A stretch of 64,000 nucleotides of DNA from Bacteroidales bacterium (GTDB lineage: Bacteria > Bacteroidota > Bacteroidia > Bacteroidales > UBA932): positions 22,256 to 86,255 of the forward strand of contig JALCMP010000007.1 of assembly GCA_022648545.1 (NCBI GenBank), in the 5' to 3' direction. Below are positions 52,815 to 61,657 of this stretch, piece by piece. Both the position numbers and the translations under genes were made by a program. How positions within the stretch are numbered: position 1 is the first letter of the stretch; every line of letters begins with the position of its first letter. Under the pieces are notes generated by a model. It made no database searches and was not told the origin of the DNA. It saw only the letters and a program-made list of their open reading frames with translations.

Positions 52815-55019
52815 ATGCAGATACAGTCTGACACTTTACACACAAAATTAAAGGAGTTCTTCGGCTTCGATAAATTTAAAGGTGATCAGGAAGAGATCAT
52901 AAAAAATCTGATGGCAGGAAACGATACCTTCGTCCTTATGCCCACGGGAGGAGGGAAATCGCTCTGTTACCAGTTGCCGGCTCTCATAATGTCAGGAACG
53001 GCAATTATAATCTCTCCCCTTATAGCACTAATGAAAAATCAAGTGGATGCGATAAGGGGTTTTTCATCCGACAACGACAAAATCGCCCATTTTCTCAACT
53101 CGTCGCTGAACAAATCGAAGTTGCAGGAAGTTCGGGAGGATTTGATTTCGGGTGCGACCAAGCTCCTTTATGTAGCTCCCGAATCTCTTACCAAAGAAGA
53201 AAACATAGGACTTCTCAAAAAGGTAAAAATCTCGTTCTACGCAGTAGACGAAGCACATTGCATTTCCGAATGGGGACACGATTTCCGTCCGGAATACAGG
53301 AAAATACAGCCTATAGTTCAGGAAATAGGCAAGGCTCCGATAATAGCACTTACGGCAACGGCAACCCCTAAAGTACAATCGGACATACAGAAAAGCCTCG
53401 GCATGGAACATGCCAGAGTCTTCAAATCTTCTTTCAACAGGCCAAACCTTTTCTATGAAATAAGGCCCAAGGTTAATACCGAAAAGCAAATAATAAAATA
53501 TATAAAGGACAACAGCGGAAAATCAGGTATAATATATTGTCTCAGCAGGAAGAAAGTGGAAGAAATGGCTGAACTCCTAAACATCAACGGTATAAAGGCT
53601 CTTCCTTACCATGCCGGTCTTGATGCGGCAACACGTGCGGCAAACCAGGACAAATTCCTTATGGAGGATGTAGATGTAATAGTAGCTACCATAGCCTTTG
53701 GAATGGGGATAGACAAGCCTGACGTGCGTTTTGTAATACACTACAACATGCCTAAGAGCCTGGAGGGGTATTATCAGGAAACCGGACGTGCAGGAAGGGA
53801 CGGAGGTGAAGGAAAATGTATAGCGTTCTTCTCGCAAAAGGACATAGACAAACTTGAAAAATTCATGCAGAACAAACCTGTTTCCGAACAGGAAATAGGC
53901 AAGCAGCTGCTTAACGATACCGTTGCATATGCCGAATCAAATCAATGCCGCAGAAAAGTACTGCTGCATTATTTCGGCGAAGAGTACGAAAACGATAACT
54001 GCGGATGTTGCGACAACTGCGTAAATCCTCCGGCCCATTTCCCGGGACAGGAATTCGTTACCATAGTACTCAAACTTGTAAACGGCATGAAGGAAAATTT
54101 CAAGTCGGATCATCTCGCCAACATACTGGGCGGCATAAATAATTCGATAATAAAATCCTACAACCATAACAAGTCGGAATATTTCGGAATAATCCCCGGC
54201 AGGGACGCCAAATTCTGGCTTGCCGCAATAAGGCAATGTACCATAGGCGGATTCCTGTTCAAGGACATAGAGCAATACGGACTTATTTCCATAACTGAAA
54301 AAGGCAGGAATTTTTTAAAAGACCCTTATCCCATAGAACTGACGGAAGACAGGACTTATGAGAACACCGACGACGATTCCGACAGCATAGACAGCGGACT
54401 AAAGCATCACCCCGCTGAAGGCGCAGGCGACGAAACTTTGTTCGCCCTTCTTAAAGAGACACGGCATTCACTCTCCAAGAGGCTGAAGCTTCCTCCTTTT
54501 GTAATATTTTCAGATCCTTCACTGGAAGATATGGCAACATTGTACCCTATTACAATGGAAGAGCTCAAAAATTGCCAGGGCGTAGGCGAAGGAAAAGCAC
54601 GCAAATTCGGAAAGGAATTTCTGGAGCTAATAGCGAAATACGTTGAAGAAAACGAAATAGACAGGCCTACCGAGTTCATAATCAAAAACGTAGGTCACAA
54701 ATCCCTGAACAAGGTATTCATAATACAGAGCATAGACAGAAGAATGCCCCTCGACGAAATAGCCGATGCCAAGAATATGGACATGGATGAATTATACACG
54801 GAAATAGAGACCATAGTAAATTCCGGAACGAGAATCAATATCGATTATTATATACATCAGATCGTAGATGAAGATAAAATAAACGACATATACGACTATT
54901 TCAAGGAAGAAGCCACATCCGATTCGCTTAATGAAGCCATGAAAGCTCTGGGTGTCGATTATTCGGAAGAAGAAATAAGATTGATAAGGATAAAATTCAT
55001 GTCGGAACTGGGAAACTAA
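52815..55019 (+). CDS. recQ: ATP-dependent DNA helicase RecQ
   Basis: 3'-5' helicase acting in recombination and fork repair. The 734-residue protein has the Q motif region near residue 25, Walker A MPTGGGKSLCYQLP (42-55), DEAH box VDEAHCISEWGHDFRP (144-159) and motif VI YYQETGRAGRDGG. The RQC domain has a zinc cluster (CRRKVLLHYFGE ... CGCCDNC) and the HRDC domain lies about 530-610. An additional C-terminal helical region (about 615-734) is common in Bacteroidota RecQ. It is a single plus-strand gene between two minus-strand blocks and ends 10 bases from the convergent miaA. Confidence 0.96.
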   Translation: MQIQSDTLHTKLKEFFGFDKFKGDQEEIIKNLMAGNDTFVLMPTGGGKSLCYQLPALIMSGTAIIISPLIALMKNQVDAIRGFSSDNDKIAHFLNSSLNKSKLQEVREDLISGATKLLYVAPESLTKEENIGLLKKVKISFYAVDEAHCISEWGHDFRPEYRKIQPIVQEIGKAPIIALTATATPKVQSDIQKSLGMEHARVFKSSFNRPNLFYEIRPKVNTEKQIIKYIKDNSGKSGIIYCLSRKKVEEMAELLNINGIKALPYHAGLDAATRAANQDKFLMEDVDVIVATIAFGMGIDKPDVRFVIHYNMPKSLEGYYQETGRAGRDGGEGKCIAFFSQKDIDKLEKFMQNKPVSEQEIGKQLLNDTVAYAESNQCRRKVLLHYFGEEYENDNCGCCDNCVNPPAHFPGQEFVTIVLKLVNGMKENFKSDHLANILGGINNSIIKSYNHNKSEYFGIIPGRDAKFWLAAIRQCTIGGFLFKDIEQYGLISITEKGRNFLKDPYPIELTEDRTYENTDDDSDSIDSGLKHHPAEGAGDETLFALLKETRHSLSKRLKLPPFVIFSDPSLEDMATLYPITMEELKNCQGVGEGKARKFGKEFLELIAKYVEENEIDRPTEFIIKNVGHKSLNKVFIIQSIDRRMPLDEIADAKNMDMDELYTEIETIVNSGTRINIDYYIHQIVDEDKINDIYDYFKEEATSDSLNEAMKALGVDYSEEEIRLIRIKFMSELGN

Positions 55020-55029
55020 ACAGTCCTAA

Positions 55030-55890
55030 TCAAAGATTTTTCCAGACTATCTCCCTGTCGCGGGCCCAATATGTAAGCTGACGCTTGGCATAATGGCGTG
55101 TATTGCGCTTTATAAGCGATACGGCCTCTTCAAGAGAAATTTCTCCGTCGAGGTACCTGAATATTTCTCTGTATCCTACCGTGCGCAATGCAGGTCTGTC
55201 CCTGTACTGCAAAAGTGATTCTGCTTCCTCCACGAGTCCCTGCCCTATCATCATTTCGGTCCTCAGGTTTATTCTATCATAGAGAACCGCCCGATTACGG
55301 TTAAGCCCTACCTTGGTTATTTTGAAAAATCTCTTTTTATCTGGAGAGCTCTTCCATTCCGAGAATTTTTTTCCCGTTTGCAGTGTTACTTCCAGCGCTC
55401 TTACGACTCTTTGTGGATTTGCTATATCTATGGTATCATAAGATTCCCTGTCTATTTTCCGAAGATCGAAACGCAGACTGTCGAGCCCTTCGGTTTTGAG
55501 TCTGTTCATAAGAGAATCCCTCAGCTCCATGTCGGCAGGGGGAAAATCATCAAGACCTTTACACAAGGCATCTATATACAAGCCCGATCCGCCAGCCATT
55601 ACTACGACATCATGAGTCAGGAAGAGTTTTTCCAGAAGAGCCATTGCCTCTACTTCATATCGTCCTGCAGTATAATCGTCAAGCACCGAATTTGAAAATA
55701 TAAAATAATGACGGACCGCAGCCAGCTGTTCGGGCGAAGGAGCAGCAGTGCCTATCTTCATTTCCCTGAATATTTGTCTGGAATCACAGCTTACCACGGG
55801 AGATCCGCATTCCATAGCTTTGGATATGGCATAATCCGTTTTCCCCACGCAGGTAGGACCGAGAATTATTATAAGCTCCTTATTTTTCAT
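55030..55890 (-). CDS. miaA: tRNA dimethylallyltransferase
   Basis: Adds a dimethylallyl group to A37 of tRNAs reading codons that begin with U. About 286 residues with the P-loop LGPTCVGKT (10-18), the SCDSRQIFREMKIGTAAPS segment, GGSGLYIDALCKG, NPQRVVRALEV and the C-terminal RNTRHYAKRQLTYWARD. The ATG at 55890 is preferred, since a longer frame only adds basic residues before the P-loop. It overlaps the end of the pRiA4b ORF-3-like gene by 11 bases. It uses DMAPP, the product of IspH encoded at the other end of the window. Confidence 0.95.
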   Translation of the reverse strand: MKNKELIIILGPTCVGKTDYAISKAMECGSPVVSCDSRQIFREMKIGTAAPSPEQLAAVRHYFIFSNSVLDDYTAGRYEVEAMALLEKLFLTHDVVVMAGGSGLYIDALCKGLDDFPPADMELRDSLMNRLKTEGLDSLRFDLRKIDRESYDTIDIANPQRVVRALEVTLQTGKKFSEWKSSPDKKRFFKITKVGLNRNRAVLYDRINLRTEMMIGQGLVEEAESLLQYRDRPALRTVGYREIFRYLDGEISLEEAVSLIKRNTRHYAKRQLTYWARDREIVWKNL

Positions 55891-56329
55891 CCGAAATGCC
55901 GGAAAGTCCGTCGAACTTTTCCAGATCTTCATAGCTTTTGCCGAATTGTTCCGGATTCCTGCCTCTCTCCGCAACAAGCCTTGGATACGATGCTCTGGGA
56001 TTCAATTCCGCTTCCTTTTCAAAGGAAAGAGTTATGTATCTGTTTTGCCTGATGTCGTAAACATATAATAATGTATGCTCGCCGGCAGACAAAGTTGCAG
56101 ATACGGAAACGGTGTCAAGCGATCCGTGTCCGAAATCGAAAACCGAATATTCTTTACCCATGGAACCATTATCCTTGACCCCTCTGAACTCTACAATCTG
56201 GTCGGGATCGAATTCGAGGTCGCTGGAAAGAAATCTGTGCAAAGCATAAAGAGATATGTCAGTATCTATCTCATACTCACGCATGAAGATTTTACTTCCG
56301 GGAATGGTTGCCTTATATTCGCAAATCAT
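55880..56329 (-). CDS. Plasmid pRiA4b ORF-3-like domain protein
   Basis: The 149-residue protein resembles the pRiA4b ORF-3 family (also called IS1096 passenger TnpR-like). It has an N-terminal strand KATIPGSKIFMREYEI, the TLxxLH-like helix SLYALHRFLSSDLEF, a DQIVEFRG segment, a beta hairpin with LLYVYDI, and the C-terminal YPRLVAERGRNPEQFG signature. Despite the family name there is no transposase, inverted repeat or other mobile-element feature around it. It is overlapped with miaA in a stable housekeeping setting. Its biochemical function is unknown. Confidence 0.7.
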   Translation of the reverse strand: MICEYKATIPGSKIFMREYEIDTDISLYALHRFLSSDLEFDPDQIVEFRGVKDNGSMGKEYSVFDFGHGSLDTVSVSATLSAGEHTLLYVYDIRQNRYITLSFEKEAELNPRASYPRLVAERGRNPEQFGKSYEDLEKFDGLSGISDEK

Positions 56330-56417
56330 ATATCTATTTTCAATAAAATATTATAACGGGGACTTTTTCAGCTATCAAAAATAACAGAAAAAAAATACTT
56401 CCGCAATACATATAATA

Positions 56418-57464
56418 TCACAATGCCCCCATCAAAAAAGCCATGGTATCCTTTCCGTCCGCATATTCAAGTATTTCAGGAAGCTGGGCATGTCCGAAAG
56501 ACCTGTAAACTTTTTGCAGGGAATCCCTTTCAGAACTAATGAATCTTTCCGCATCATAAACATCTCTATAATATCTGTAGCCTATTACCCCGGCCGGCAC
56601 GTGGCCGTCGGCATTCTCCCTGAGTAGAAAAAATCCGCCATCGATAAAAGGAATATCTTCCATAAGGGCAACGGCACGGTTCCTCCGATAAATATTCAAA
56701 TAAGAGACATCGCCGCTAATCCAGGCGGTGTCGGACAATATTTTTACAAGAAAACTGAAATCATAACCTTCCGGAACAAGCAACAGCGATACATTCCTGC
56801 ATCCCAAACCGTAATATAAAAAGATATCGTTCCGCAGCCCCTCAAGTTCTTCCGCCGATTCGCACCCTCTTAAAAAAGCAACGCTGTACCTGCTGCCTCT
56901 AGCTAGCAACGCGACGGAAGGATATTTCTCACCAACCGCACGGGAGGTCGCATCCGACCCTGTAGCTATTATTGCATCAACCCTGTTAGCCCGGACAAAA
57001 GCATCAAATTTCACACGATCGTCAAAAAACGCTATCTCCCCGTATGCGGGATTTATCCCGGCAAGAAGACTTGCTATCGCAGGAAGAAGGAAGCTGTCCT
57101 TATGCGAAAGCTTTACCGCCGGAACAAGTCCGCAGGCACATACGCATAAAAAATCATGAAATCCAACCAGCGGGATATTGCCTGCCATTATAATCCCCGC
57201 ATATCTTCTTTCTGTGCAAGGCCCGGTATAAGGTAACGTTCCGGCATATTTTTCAAAAAAGTTGCGGAGACTGTCGTATTCCAGGAATTTATCGCATATC
57301 GCGCCTAATGCATATTTTTGCATATGGACAGTAAAAAGGACGTTAGATCGTTCCGAAGCGGCAAAGGCATCGTCCATCGCCGGTATTCTTTTTCCCCCGG
57401 AAAGCCATTCCCGCAGAACCTCTCCAAGGGTTGAAAAATCATTTATGAATTGCCTCTCGTACAT
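56418..57464 (-). CDS. LuxC-like acyl-CoA reductase
   Basis: The 348-residue protein matches the LuxC acyl-CoA reductase fold of the aldehyde dehydrogenase superfamily. It has IIMAGNIPLVGFHDFL (about 91-106), VPAVKLSHKD, the nucleotide segment IATGSDATSRAV and the catalytic cysteine Cys222 in YYGLGCRNVSLL. Such enzymes reduce acyl-CoA or acyl-ACP to the aldehyde. No luciferase or other lux gene is present, so light production is not implied. The aldehyde could serve lipid or volatile metabolite synthesis. It is divergent from yigZ; both start sites lie within 41 bases. It is separated from the gene at 56329 by an 88-base AT-rich gap. Confidence 0.83.
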   Translation of the reverse strand: MYERQFINDFSTLGEVLREWLSGGKRIPAMDDAFAASERSNVLFTVHMQKYALGAICDKFLEYDSLRNFFEKYAGTLPYTGPCTERRYAGIIMAGNIPLVGFHDFLCVCACGLVPAVKLSHKDSFLLPAIASLLAGINPAYGEIAFFDDRVKFDAFVRANRVDAIIATGSDATSRAVGEKYPSVALLARGSRYSVAFLRGCESAEELEGLRNDIFLYYGLGCRNVSLLLVPEGYDFSFLVKILSDTAWISGDVSYLNIYRRNRAVALMEDIPFIDGGFFLLRENADGHVPAGVIGYRYYRDVYDAERFISSERDSLQKVYRSFGHAQLPEILEYADGKDTMAFLMGAL

Positions 57465-57505
57465 ATTGCAATTTTAGTAAAAAGGGAGTAATTTTACAAT
57501 CGCAT

Positions 57506-58126
57506 ATGAATGATAATCCTACACCCGTTTGCGACCTCTACAATACCATATCAAGAGTATCCGAAGGTCTTTACAAAGAGAAGGGAAGCAGGTTTTTATC
57601 ATTTGCCTATCCGGTTTCGGACAAAGAAGAAACAGACGGAATACTCCGCAAGGTGAAAAAGGAATTTTTTGATGCAAGACATTGCTGCTTTGCCTTCAGG
57701 CTGGGCCCCGAAGGAAACGAAGTCCGTACTTGCGATGACGGGGAGCCTTCATATTCGGCCGGAAAACCTATACTGGGACAAATACTTTCAAATGATTTAA
57801 GCGATATACTTATTGTTGTCGTAAGATACTTCGGCGGAACCAAATTAGGACTGCCCGGTCTGACGAAAGCATACAGAACTGCAGCTGCCAATGCCATAAA
57901 AAATGCCGACATCATAAAAAAATACATATGCAGAATCTATACTATAGATTTTGGGTACGGCAATATCGATTCCGTTCTGAAAGCACTCGGCCAACTGAAT
58001 ATTATCCCTTACGACCGCAAATTCGATTTGAGATGCAGCATAAAAGCCGATGTAAGACTTTCCCTTATTGAAAAATTCAGGGAATCAATATCAATGATAG
58101 ATGGCGCCAATATAAAAGAACAATAA
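57506..58126 (+). CDS. yigZ: YigZ/IMPACT family protein
   Basis: The 206-residue protein has the UPF0029/IMPACT N-terminal domain (about 20-125) with [40 protein letters not shown] and [26 protein letters not shown]-terminal ferredoxin-like DUF1949 domain (about 135-203) follows. In E. coli the family is of uncertain function, though it is linked to translation or stress control through its eukaryotic relative IMPACT. A near match to the -7 word (TAATTTTA, 57489-57496) precedes it. It is followed by pyrB after 25 bases. Confidence 0.92.
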   Translation: MNDNPTPVCDLYNTISRVSEGLYKEKGSRFLSFAYPVSDKEETDGILRKVKKEFFDARHCCFAFRLGPEGNEVRTCDDGEPSYSAGKPILGQILSNDLSDILIVVVRYFGGTKLGLPGLTKAYRTAAANAIKNADIIKKYICRIYTIDFGYGNIDSVLKALGQLNIIPYDRKFDLRCSIKADVRLSLIEKFRESISMIDGANIKEQ

Positions 58127-58151
58127 AAGCAACCACATAAATATAAAATAT

Positions 58152-59057
58152 ATGCCAAAAAGTTTAATCTCCATCCACGACTTGACAAAGAAAGAGATCC
58201 TACACATTCTCGACGTTGCCAAGGAGTGTGAAAAACAACCGGTGCAAACGATATTGAACGGCAAAATCATTGCATCGCTATTCTTCGAACCGTCCACAAG
58301 GACCAGGCTCAGTTTCGAAACGGCAGCAAACAGATTGGGAGCTAAGGTTATAGGCTTTGCAGACATATCCAATACCAGCATAACCAAGGGCGAAACGCTA
58401 AAGGATACCATAAAAATAGTATCCAACTACGCCGATCTTATAATAATGAGGCATCCTCTGGAAGGGGCACCCAGGTATGCTTCCGAAATTTCATCAGTCC
58501 CCGTAATAAATGCCGGAGACGGAGCTAATCAGCATCCGTCCCAGACTCTTCTTGATCTTTACACTATACTTCAGACCCAGGGAAGGCTGGAGAACATAAA
58601 CATAAACATGGTTGGAGACCTAAAATACGGCAGGACTGTACATTCTCTTCTGCAGGCACTTTCTCACTTTTCACCCATATTCACATTTACGGCCCCGGAA
58701 GAACTGAGACTCCCCGAAGAATACAAAAATTTCCTTGATAAAAAAGGAATAACATATAAGGAGACCTCGGATCTTGACGGAAGTCTTGCCGATGCCGACA
58801 TCCTTTATATGACGAGAGTACAGCAGGAAAGGTTTTCCGATCCTATGGAATATGAAAAGGTAAAGAACGTCTACTCCCTCGATTGCCAGATGCTCGAAAA
58901 GGCTAAGCCAAATATGAAGATCCTGCATCCACTTCCAAGGGTAAACGAAATAAATCCTAATGTGGATGAAAACGAACATGCCTATTATTTCCAGCAGGCA
59001 AAAAACGGAATGTTCGTAAGAATGGCAATAATTTCTTACCTGCTGGGATTCAAATAA
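58152..59057 (+). CDS. pyrB: Aspartate carbamoyltransferase catalytic subunit
   Basis: Second step of de novo pyrimidine synthesis: carbamoyl phosphate plus aspartate to carbamoyl aspartate. The 301-residue protein has the carbamoyl phosphate site [13 protein letters not shown] (about 43-55), the [12 protein letters not shown] segment, the [14 protein letters not shown] loop, MTRVQQERF and the aspartate site HPLPRVNEI. It is 11 bases upstream of pyrI, so the enzyme is probably an allosteric dodecamer. Confidence 0.97.
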   Translation: MPKSLISIHDLTKKEILHILDVAKECEKQPVQTILNGKIIASLFFEPSTRTRLSFETAANRLGAKVIGFADISNTSITKGETLKDTIKIVSNYADLIIMRHPLEGAPRYASEISSVPVINAGDGANQHPSQTLLDLYTILQTQGRLENININMVGDLKYGRTVHSLLQALSHFSPIFTFTAPEELRLPEEYKNFLDKKGITYKETSDLDGSLADADILYMTRVQQERFSDPMEYEKVKNVYSLDCQMLEKAKPNMKILHPLPRVNEINPNVDENEHAYYFQQAKNGMFVRMAIISYLLGFK

Positions 59058-59068
59058 AACAGACGACA

Positions 59069-59545
59069 ATGGAAAATCAATCAAAGGAACTCAAGGTAAG
59101 CGCTATAAAAAACGGGACGGTACTCGACCACATACCGGCAGACCAGCTTTTCAGGGTCATAGACATACTAAAACTCTATAATTGCAGGAATCAGATAACC
59201 TTCGGGACCAATCTCGACAGCAAGCAGCTCGGCAAAAAGGGGATAATAAAGATAGCCGACAGATATTTCAGGGACGATGAAATAAACAAAATAGCTATCA
59301 TAGCACCGCAGGCCAAAATTAATATTATAAAAGACTTCGAGGTAATTGAAAAGAAAATCATTTCCGTACCGGATGAAATAACCGGAATAATCAGGTGCGA
59401 CAATCCTAACTGCGTTACCAATCATCAGCCGATAACCACAAAATTCAAAACAATAAGGAAGGAAGGTCATGTAAGCTTCCTCTGCAATTATTGCGAAAAA
59501 ATAACCGACGGAGACAATATTACAATTATTCAGAATAATGAATAA
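59069..59545 (+). CDS. pyrI: Aspartate carbamoyltransferase regulatory subunit
   Basis: Binds CTP and ATP to regulate PyrB. The 158-residue protein has the allosteric domain (1-98; TVLDHIPADQLFRVIDIL, ITFGTNLDS) and a zinc domain with the four-cysteine site Cys110, Cys115, Cys139 and Cys142. Of its 27 isoleucine codons 17 are ATA, 7 ATT and 3 ATC, a clear example of the ATA preference seen through the window. Confidence 0.97.
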   Translation: MENQSKELKVSAIKNGTVLDHIPADQLFRVIDILKLYNCRNQITFGTNLDSKQLGKKGIIKIADRYFRDDEINKIAIIAPQAKINIIKDFEVIEKKIISVPDEITGIIRCDNPNCVTNHQPITTKFKTIRKEGHVSFLCNYCEKITDGDNITIIQNNE

Positions 59546-59615
59546 TATTATTGTTTTTTATTACAAAAAAATATATTAATTTTAATATTTGAAACCACGA
59601 ATCTAACATAAACAG

Positions 59616-59623
59616 TAATTTTG
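59616..59623 (+). promoter_or_regulatory. Bacteroidota -7 promoter element for serC
   Basis: Reads TAATTTTG, an exact TAnnTTTG match. A TTTG at 59588-59591 (24-base spacer) may serve as -33. Only 7 bases separate it from the serC ATG, so the transcript would be nearly leaderless. Confidence 0.5.
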
Positions 59624-59630
59624 TTACATC

Positions 59631-60707
59631 ATGACAAAAAAAGTTCACAATTTTAACGCCGGACCATGCGTACTTCCGGACCAGGCTATCGACAATACGA
59701 TAGAAGCTCTAAAAAATTTCAGAGGGACCGGAATGGCCGTAATAGAAGTATCCCACCGTTCAAAGGAATGGTCGGAAGTTATGGAAGAAACGGAATCATT
59801 ATGGAGAGAACTTCTCAATATCCCGGAGAACTACAAAATCTTGTTTCTGGGAGGAGGCGCCAGCATGCAGTTCCTCTATGTTGCAATGAATCTTCTGGAG
59901 CACAAAGCCGGATATCTGGAAACAGGAGCGTGGGCTAAAAAGGCATTCAAGGAAGCCCTGGGGCTGGGCAATGCAATAGCAGTAGCTTCGTCGGCCGACA
60001 AGAATTACAACTACATCCCAAAAGGATATACAATCCCCTCCGACCTCGACTACTTTCATATAACTACCAACAATACTATATATGGTACGGAGATAAAGGA
60101 AGACATAGACTCTCCGGTAACGTTGGTAGCCGATATGTCATCGGACATAATGACCAGACGAGTAGATGTATCTAAATACGGACTTATCTACGGAGGAGCA
60201 CAAAAAAACGTGGGACCGGCCGGCGTAGCATTCGCAATAATCAGGGAAGATATCCTGGGCAAAGTGAGCAGACACATACCTACGATGCTCGACTACAAGA
60301 TACATATAGATAAAAAGGGAATGTTCAACACTCCTCCGGTAATAAATATTTATATAATGCTGGAAACTCTCAAATGGCTGAAAGGCATAGGCGGCATAGA
60401 CAAGATACACGAAATAAACCTTCGCAAGTCGCAAATGCTTTACGAAGAAATAGACAGAAACAGCATGTTTACCGGCACCGCGGAAAAAGAAGACCGTTCG
60501 ATAATGAACCACTGTTTCGTAATGGCAAAGGGTTATGAAAACCTGCAGGACGAGTTTCTGTCTTTTGCAAAAGAAAACGGCATGGTAGGAATAAAGGGAC
60601 ACCGCTCCGTAGGTGGATTCAGGGCTTCTCTTTACAATGCCTGCACCGAAGATGATGTTGCAGCCCTTGTAAAATGCATGCGTGATTTCGAAAACAATAA
60701 TAAATAA
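59631..60707 (+). CDS. serC: Phosphoserine aminotransferase
   Basis: PLP enzyme that converts 3-phosphohydroxypyruvate and glutamate to phosphoserine; it may also serve pyridoxal synthesis. The 358-residue protein has the N-terminal [10 protein letters not shown], the GGGASMQF phosphate-binding segment (about 76-83), VADMSSDI and the PLP lysine in [12 protein letters not shown] (near 191-202). [14 protein letters not shown] completes it. First gene of serC-serA-DUF1015, with gaps of 13 and 16 bases, so one transcript is very likely. No serB gene follows. Confidence 0.96.
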   Translation: MTKKVHNFNAGPCVLPDQAIDNTIEALKNFRGTGMAVIEVSHRSKEWSEVMEETESLWRELLNIPENYKILFLGGGASMQFLYVAMNLLEHKAGYLETGAWAKKAFKEALGLGNAIAVASSADKNYNYIPKGYTIPSDLDYFHITTNNTIYGTEIKEDIDSPVTLVADMSSDIMTRRVDVSKYGLIYGGAQKNVGPAGVAFAIIREDILGKVSRHIPTMLDYKIHIDKKGMFNTPPVINIYIMLETLKWLKGIGGIDKIHEINLRKSQMLYEEIDRNSMFTGTAEKEDRSIMNHCFVMAKGYENLQDEFLSFAKENGMVGIKGHRSVGGFRASLYNACTEDDVAALVKCMRDFENNNK

Positions 60708-60720
60708 AGAAAAAACTGTC

Positions 60721-61641
60721 ATGAAAATACTGGTGGCAACGGTAAAGCCGTTTTCCGCAACGGCTGCCGGAAAGATGAAAGAAATCGCGGAACAAAAAGG
60801 ATACGATATTTCCTTTCTTGAAAAATACGGATCAAACGAAGAATTAAAAGAGGCTGTAAGGGAGGTAGACGCTCTCATAGTACGTTCCGACAAAATCACG
60901 AAGGAAATCATGAATGAAGCCGGCAAATTAAAAATAATAGTAAGAGCCGGTGCCGGCTACGACAATCTTGATCTCGATGCATGCACCGAAAAAGGCATAA
61001 CAGCCATGAATACACCGGGGCAGAATTCCAACGCAGTGGCCGAACTGGCACTTGCAATGATGGTCTACATCTCCAGGAATCAATTTACACCTGGTACAGG
61101 TTCCGAACTTAAAGGTAAGACATTGGGCATACAGGCCTTCGGACATGTCGGAAGACTTGTTGCCGAACATGCCAAAGCATTTGGGATGAACATAATGGCT
61201 TTCGATCCCTATGTACCGTCTGAAATAATGGAAAAACAGGGAGTACATGTTGCCGAAAGTCTGGAAGCCCTGTATACCGGATCGAACTTCATATCTCTGC
61301 ATATTCCGGCCACAGAGGAAACCAAAAAATCCATCGGATACGATCTTGTATCCCTTATGCCCGAAGGCGGTTGTCTGGTAAATACTGCAAGAAAAGAAGT
61401 AATTGACGAAGAAGGACTTGTAAAGCTAATGGAAGAAAGGACCGATATAAAATATGTAACTGACATAGCTCCGGATTCGGCTGAAACCTTTAAGAACAAG
61501 TTCGGCCTTCGTTTCTTTGCCACGCCCAAAAAGATGGGTGCGCAAACAAACGAAGCTAATCTGAACGCCGGAATTGCAGCTGTAAACCAGATTGCAGATT
61601 TCTTTAAAACGGGAAACAGAAAATTCCAGGTAAACAAATAA
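60721..61641 (+). CDS. serA: D-3-phosphoglycerate dehydrogenase (short form)
   Basis: First step of serine synthesis: 3-phosphoglycerate to 3-phosphohydroxypyruvate with NAD. The 306-residue D-2-hydroxyacid dehydrogenase has VRAGAGYDNLDLDAC, NTPGQNSNAVAELALAMM, the nucleotide fold LGIQAFGHVGRLVAEHA, LHIPATEETKKSIG and NTARKEVIDEEGL. The family His position is replaced in the segment around AQTNEANLNAG, as in other short forms. It lacks the ACT/serine-binding domain, so it would not be feedback-inhibited in the E. coli way. The start at 60721 follows serC by 13 bases. Confidence 0.92.
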   Translation: MKILVATVKPFSATAAGKMKEIAEQKGYDISFLEKYGSNEELKEAVREVDALIVRSDKITKEIMNEAGKLKIIVRAGAGYDNLDLDACTEKGITAMNTPGQNSNAVAELALAMMVYISRNQFTPGTGSELKGKTLGIQAFGHVGRLVAEHAKAFGMNIMAFDPYVPSEIMEKQGVHVAESLEALYTGSNFISLHIPATEETKKSIGYDLVSLMPEGGCLVNTARKEVIDEEGLVKLMEERTDIKYVTDIAPDSAETFKNKFGLRFFATPKKMGAQTNEANLNAGIAAVNQIADFFKTGNRKFQVNK

Positions 61642-61657
61642 AATTCTGAACTATAAA

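Noticed and set aside
55880..56329. An insertion sequence, suggested by the IS1096-passenger family name.
   Set aside because: No transposase, terminal inverted repeats or target duplications are visible around it.
57489..57496. TAATTTTA as a -7 promoter word for yigZ.
   Set aside because: It differs from TAnnTTTG at the last base, so I mention it only in the gene entry and do not call it as a promoter.
60138..60926. A 262-residue open frame on the minus strand across the end of serC and the start of serA.
   Set aside because: It is wholly antisense to two certain genes, shows no domain, and reads as a by-product of their codon bias.
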